Of a stretch of 43,249 nt of DNA, positions 42,403 through 43,249 are shown one piece after another. The notes under the pieces were generated by a model. That model saw only the letters and a program-made list of their open reading frames with translations. It was not told where the DNA came from and searched no databases. The stretch lies in assembly GCA_017622795.1 (NCBI GenBank), contig JAGAQI010000070.1, positions 1-43,249 of the forward strand. Reading direction: 5' to 3'. The translations under genes and the position numbers were made by a program. This DNA comes from Lachnospiraceae bacterium. Its GTDB lineage: Bacteria; Bacillota; Clostridia; Lachnospirales; Lachnospiraceae. Within the stretch, counting starts at the first letter, position 1; every line of letters starts with the position of its first letter.

Positions 42403-43083
42403 ATGCAAAGCATAACTGAGCAATTATTTACTCTGCAGGACTTGGAATACAAAAAGTTTCACAGCAAGCTGATGCCAACGATAGATTCTGACGTGATTAT
42501 CGGGGTACGTACTCCTGACTTGCGTAAACTGGCTAAGACGCTGAAAGGAACACCGGAGGCAGAACGGTTTCTGACAGAACTGCCGCATCAGTACTACGAA
42601 GAAAATAATCTTCATGGTTTTTTACTGGAATCCATAAAAGAGTTCGATGCATGTGTCACAACTTTGAATGCGTTCCTTCCTTACGTAGATAACTGGGCTA
42701 CCTGTGATATGATGTCACCTAAGGCGCTGAAAAAAGATTTAGCAAAGCTATATGAGTGGGTGAAAATATGGACGGCAAGCAAAGAAACCTATATGGTCCG
42801 GTTTGGTATCAATATGTTGATGAAATACTATTTGGAGGAGGAATTCCGGCCGGAATATCCGGAGCTGGTGGCTTCCATCCGCTCGGAAGAGTATTACATA
42901 AAAATGGTGGTGGCGTGGTATTTTGCCACGGCTTTGGCAAAGCAGTATGAGGCAGTGTTACCGTATCTTTTAGAACACCGTCTGGATGTCTGGACTCACA
43001 ATAAAACTATCCAAAAGGCGGTGGAAAGCTACCGTATTACACCGGAACAAAAAGCCTTTTTAAAAACTTTAAAATGCAAATAA
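42403..43083 (+). CDS. DNA alkylation repair protein (AlkD-like)
   Basis: A 226-aa all-helical protein of HEAT-like repeats matching the DNA alkylation repair family (AlkC/AlkD): an early GVRTPDLRKLAK block, WATCDMMSPKAL, and a Tyr/Trp-rich middle (EEYYIKMVVAWYFATALAK). AlkD excises 3-methyladenine and 7-methylguanine. The start at 42403 follows the previous stop by five bases with GGGAG nearby; an in-frame ATG at 42379 lies inside the previous gene. It is probably co-transcribed with the ArsC/Spx-like gene. Confidence 0.93.
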   Translation: MQSITEQLFTLQDLEYKKFHSKLMPTIDSDVIIGVRTPDLRKLAKTLKGTPEAERFLTELPHQYYEENNLHGFLLESIKEFDACVTTLNAFLPYVDNWATCDMMSPKALKKDLAKLYEWVKIWTASKETYMVRFGINMLMKYYLEEEFRPEYPELVASIRSEEYYIKMVVAWYFATALAKQYEAVLPYLLEHRLDVWTHNKTIQKAVESYRITPEQKAFLKTLKCK

Positions 43084-43115
43084 TGCTTTATAAATAAGCC
43101 TTTCCGTTATTGATA

Positions 43116-43140
43116 TGTACCCAGAATTCTGGACACATTG
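43116..43140. repeat. Terminal inverted repeat of an IS3-family element
   Basis: TGTACCCAGAATTCTGGACA fits the ends of IS3-family elements and contains the perfect 12-base palindrome CCAGAATTCTGG (43121-43132). It lies just beyond the transposase stop. The other end is outside the window. Confidence 0.7.
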
Positions 43141-43149
43141 ATTTATGAA

Positions 43150-43249
43150 TTAGGCACAGCAATACATGGATGCTTCCCTGTATTTTACAGGAGGCATCCA
43201 TTTTGTTTTTGCCTGAATTCTTTCGTTATTGTAATAGTTTATATATTCG
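43150..43249 (-). CDS. IS3-family transposase OrfB, C-terminus (partial)
   Basis: Reading the minus strand gives 32 residues before a stop: EYINYYNNERIQAKTKWMP at the start, then a PVKYRE block. This is the characteristic C-terminal end of IS3/IS150-type DDE transposases. The gene is cut by the window edge. It shows an insertion just downstream of the AlkD-like gene; whether the copy is complete cannot be told. Confidence 0.85.
   Translation of the reverse strand, partial: EYINYYNNERIQAKTKWMPPVKYREASMYCCA

Overview
The window looks like a chromosomal segment of a spore-forming Clostridia bacterium, most likely a Lachnospiraceae. The evidence is moderate-to-low GC, strong AGGAGG-type ribosome sites, a SigK fragment, a PadR/DUF1700/DUF4097 envelope module and gut-Firmicutes-type mobile genes. 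The species cannot be fixed from sequence reading alone.

Positions 1-10007 are the right-hand part of an integrated mobilizable element of the Tn4451/TnpX type. It carries an oriT-like leader and MobA/MobL relaxase (312-2015), an XRE regulator, three unknown genes under a TetR regulator, and a divergent operon of two alpha/beta hydrolases flanked by two tiny membrane proteins. It ends with a TnpV protein and a large serine recombinase (8178-10007). The recombinase stop codon lies exactly on the junction with the 3' part of sigK, the late mother-cell sporulation sigma factor (10012-10359). The sigK reading frame enters the element in phase across an AATGA core, and the 5' part of sigK is absent. 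This is the layout of a sigK-intervening ('skin') element, but built from a mobilizable transposon rather than a phage. It is the most exciting single observation.

Positions 10379-28513 are ordinary chromosome. In order: an AI-2E-family permease (minus); a GtrA / rRNA methyltransferase / AI-2E permease / nucleoid-associated protein run; a PadR-DUF1700-DUF4097 operon with a palindromic operator on its own -10 box, followed by a PspC protein; a long perfect hairpin; argS; two AAA+ ATPases; and a membrane SH3b protein. A minus-strand set of Ca2+-type P-ATPase, 65-aa protein and argH converges on it.

Positions 28838-39453 are a tightly overlapped, apparently single operon of 12 genes that resembles a highly diverged Tad/Flp-type secretion system. 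It has three MinD/TadZ-like proteins without a normal P-loop, a CpaB-like SAF protein, a stand-alone copy of the CpaF N-terminal domain without its ATPase, a complete CpaF ATPase, one long TadB/TadC-like platform protein, and six single-pass membrane proteins that include two paralogous pairs. No prepilin peptidase, Flp pilin or outer-membrane component is present. It is followed by a structured intergenic leader and a 747-aa zinc-ribbon/membrane/Pro-Thr-rich surface protein.

The right edge (42056-43249) holds an ArsC/Spx-like protein, an AlkD-like DNA alkylation repair protein, and the terminal inverted repeat and transposase C-terminus of an IS3-family element that runs off the window.
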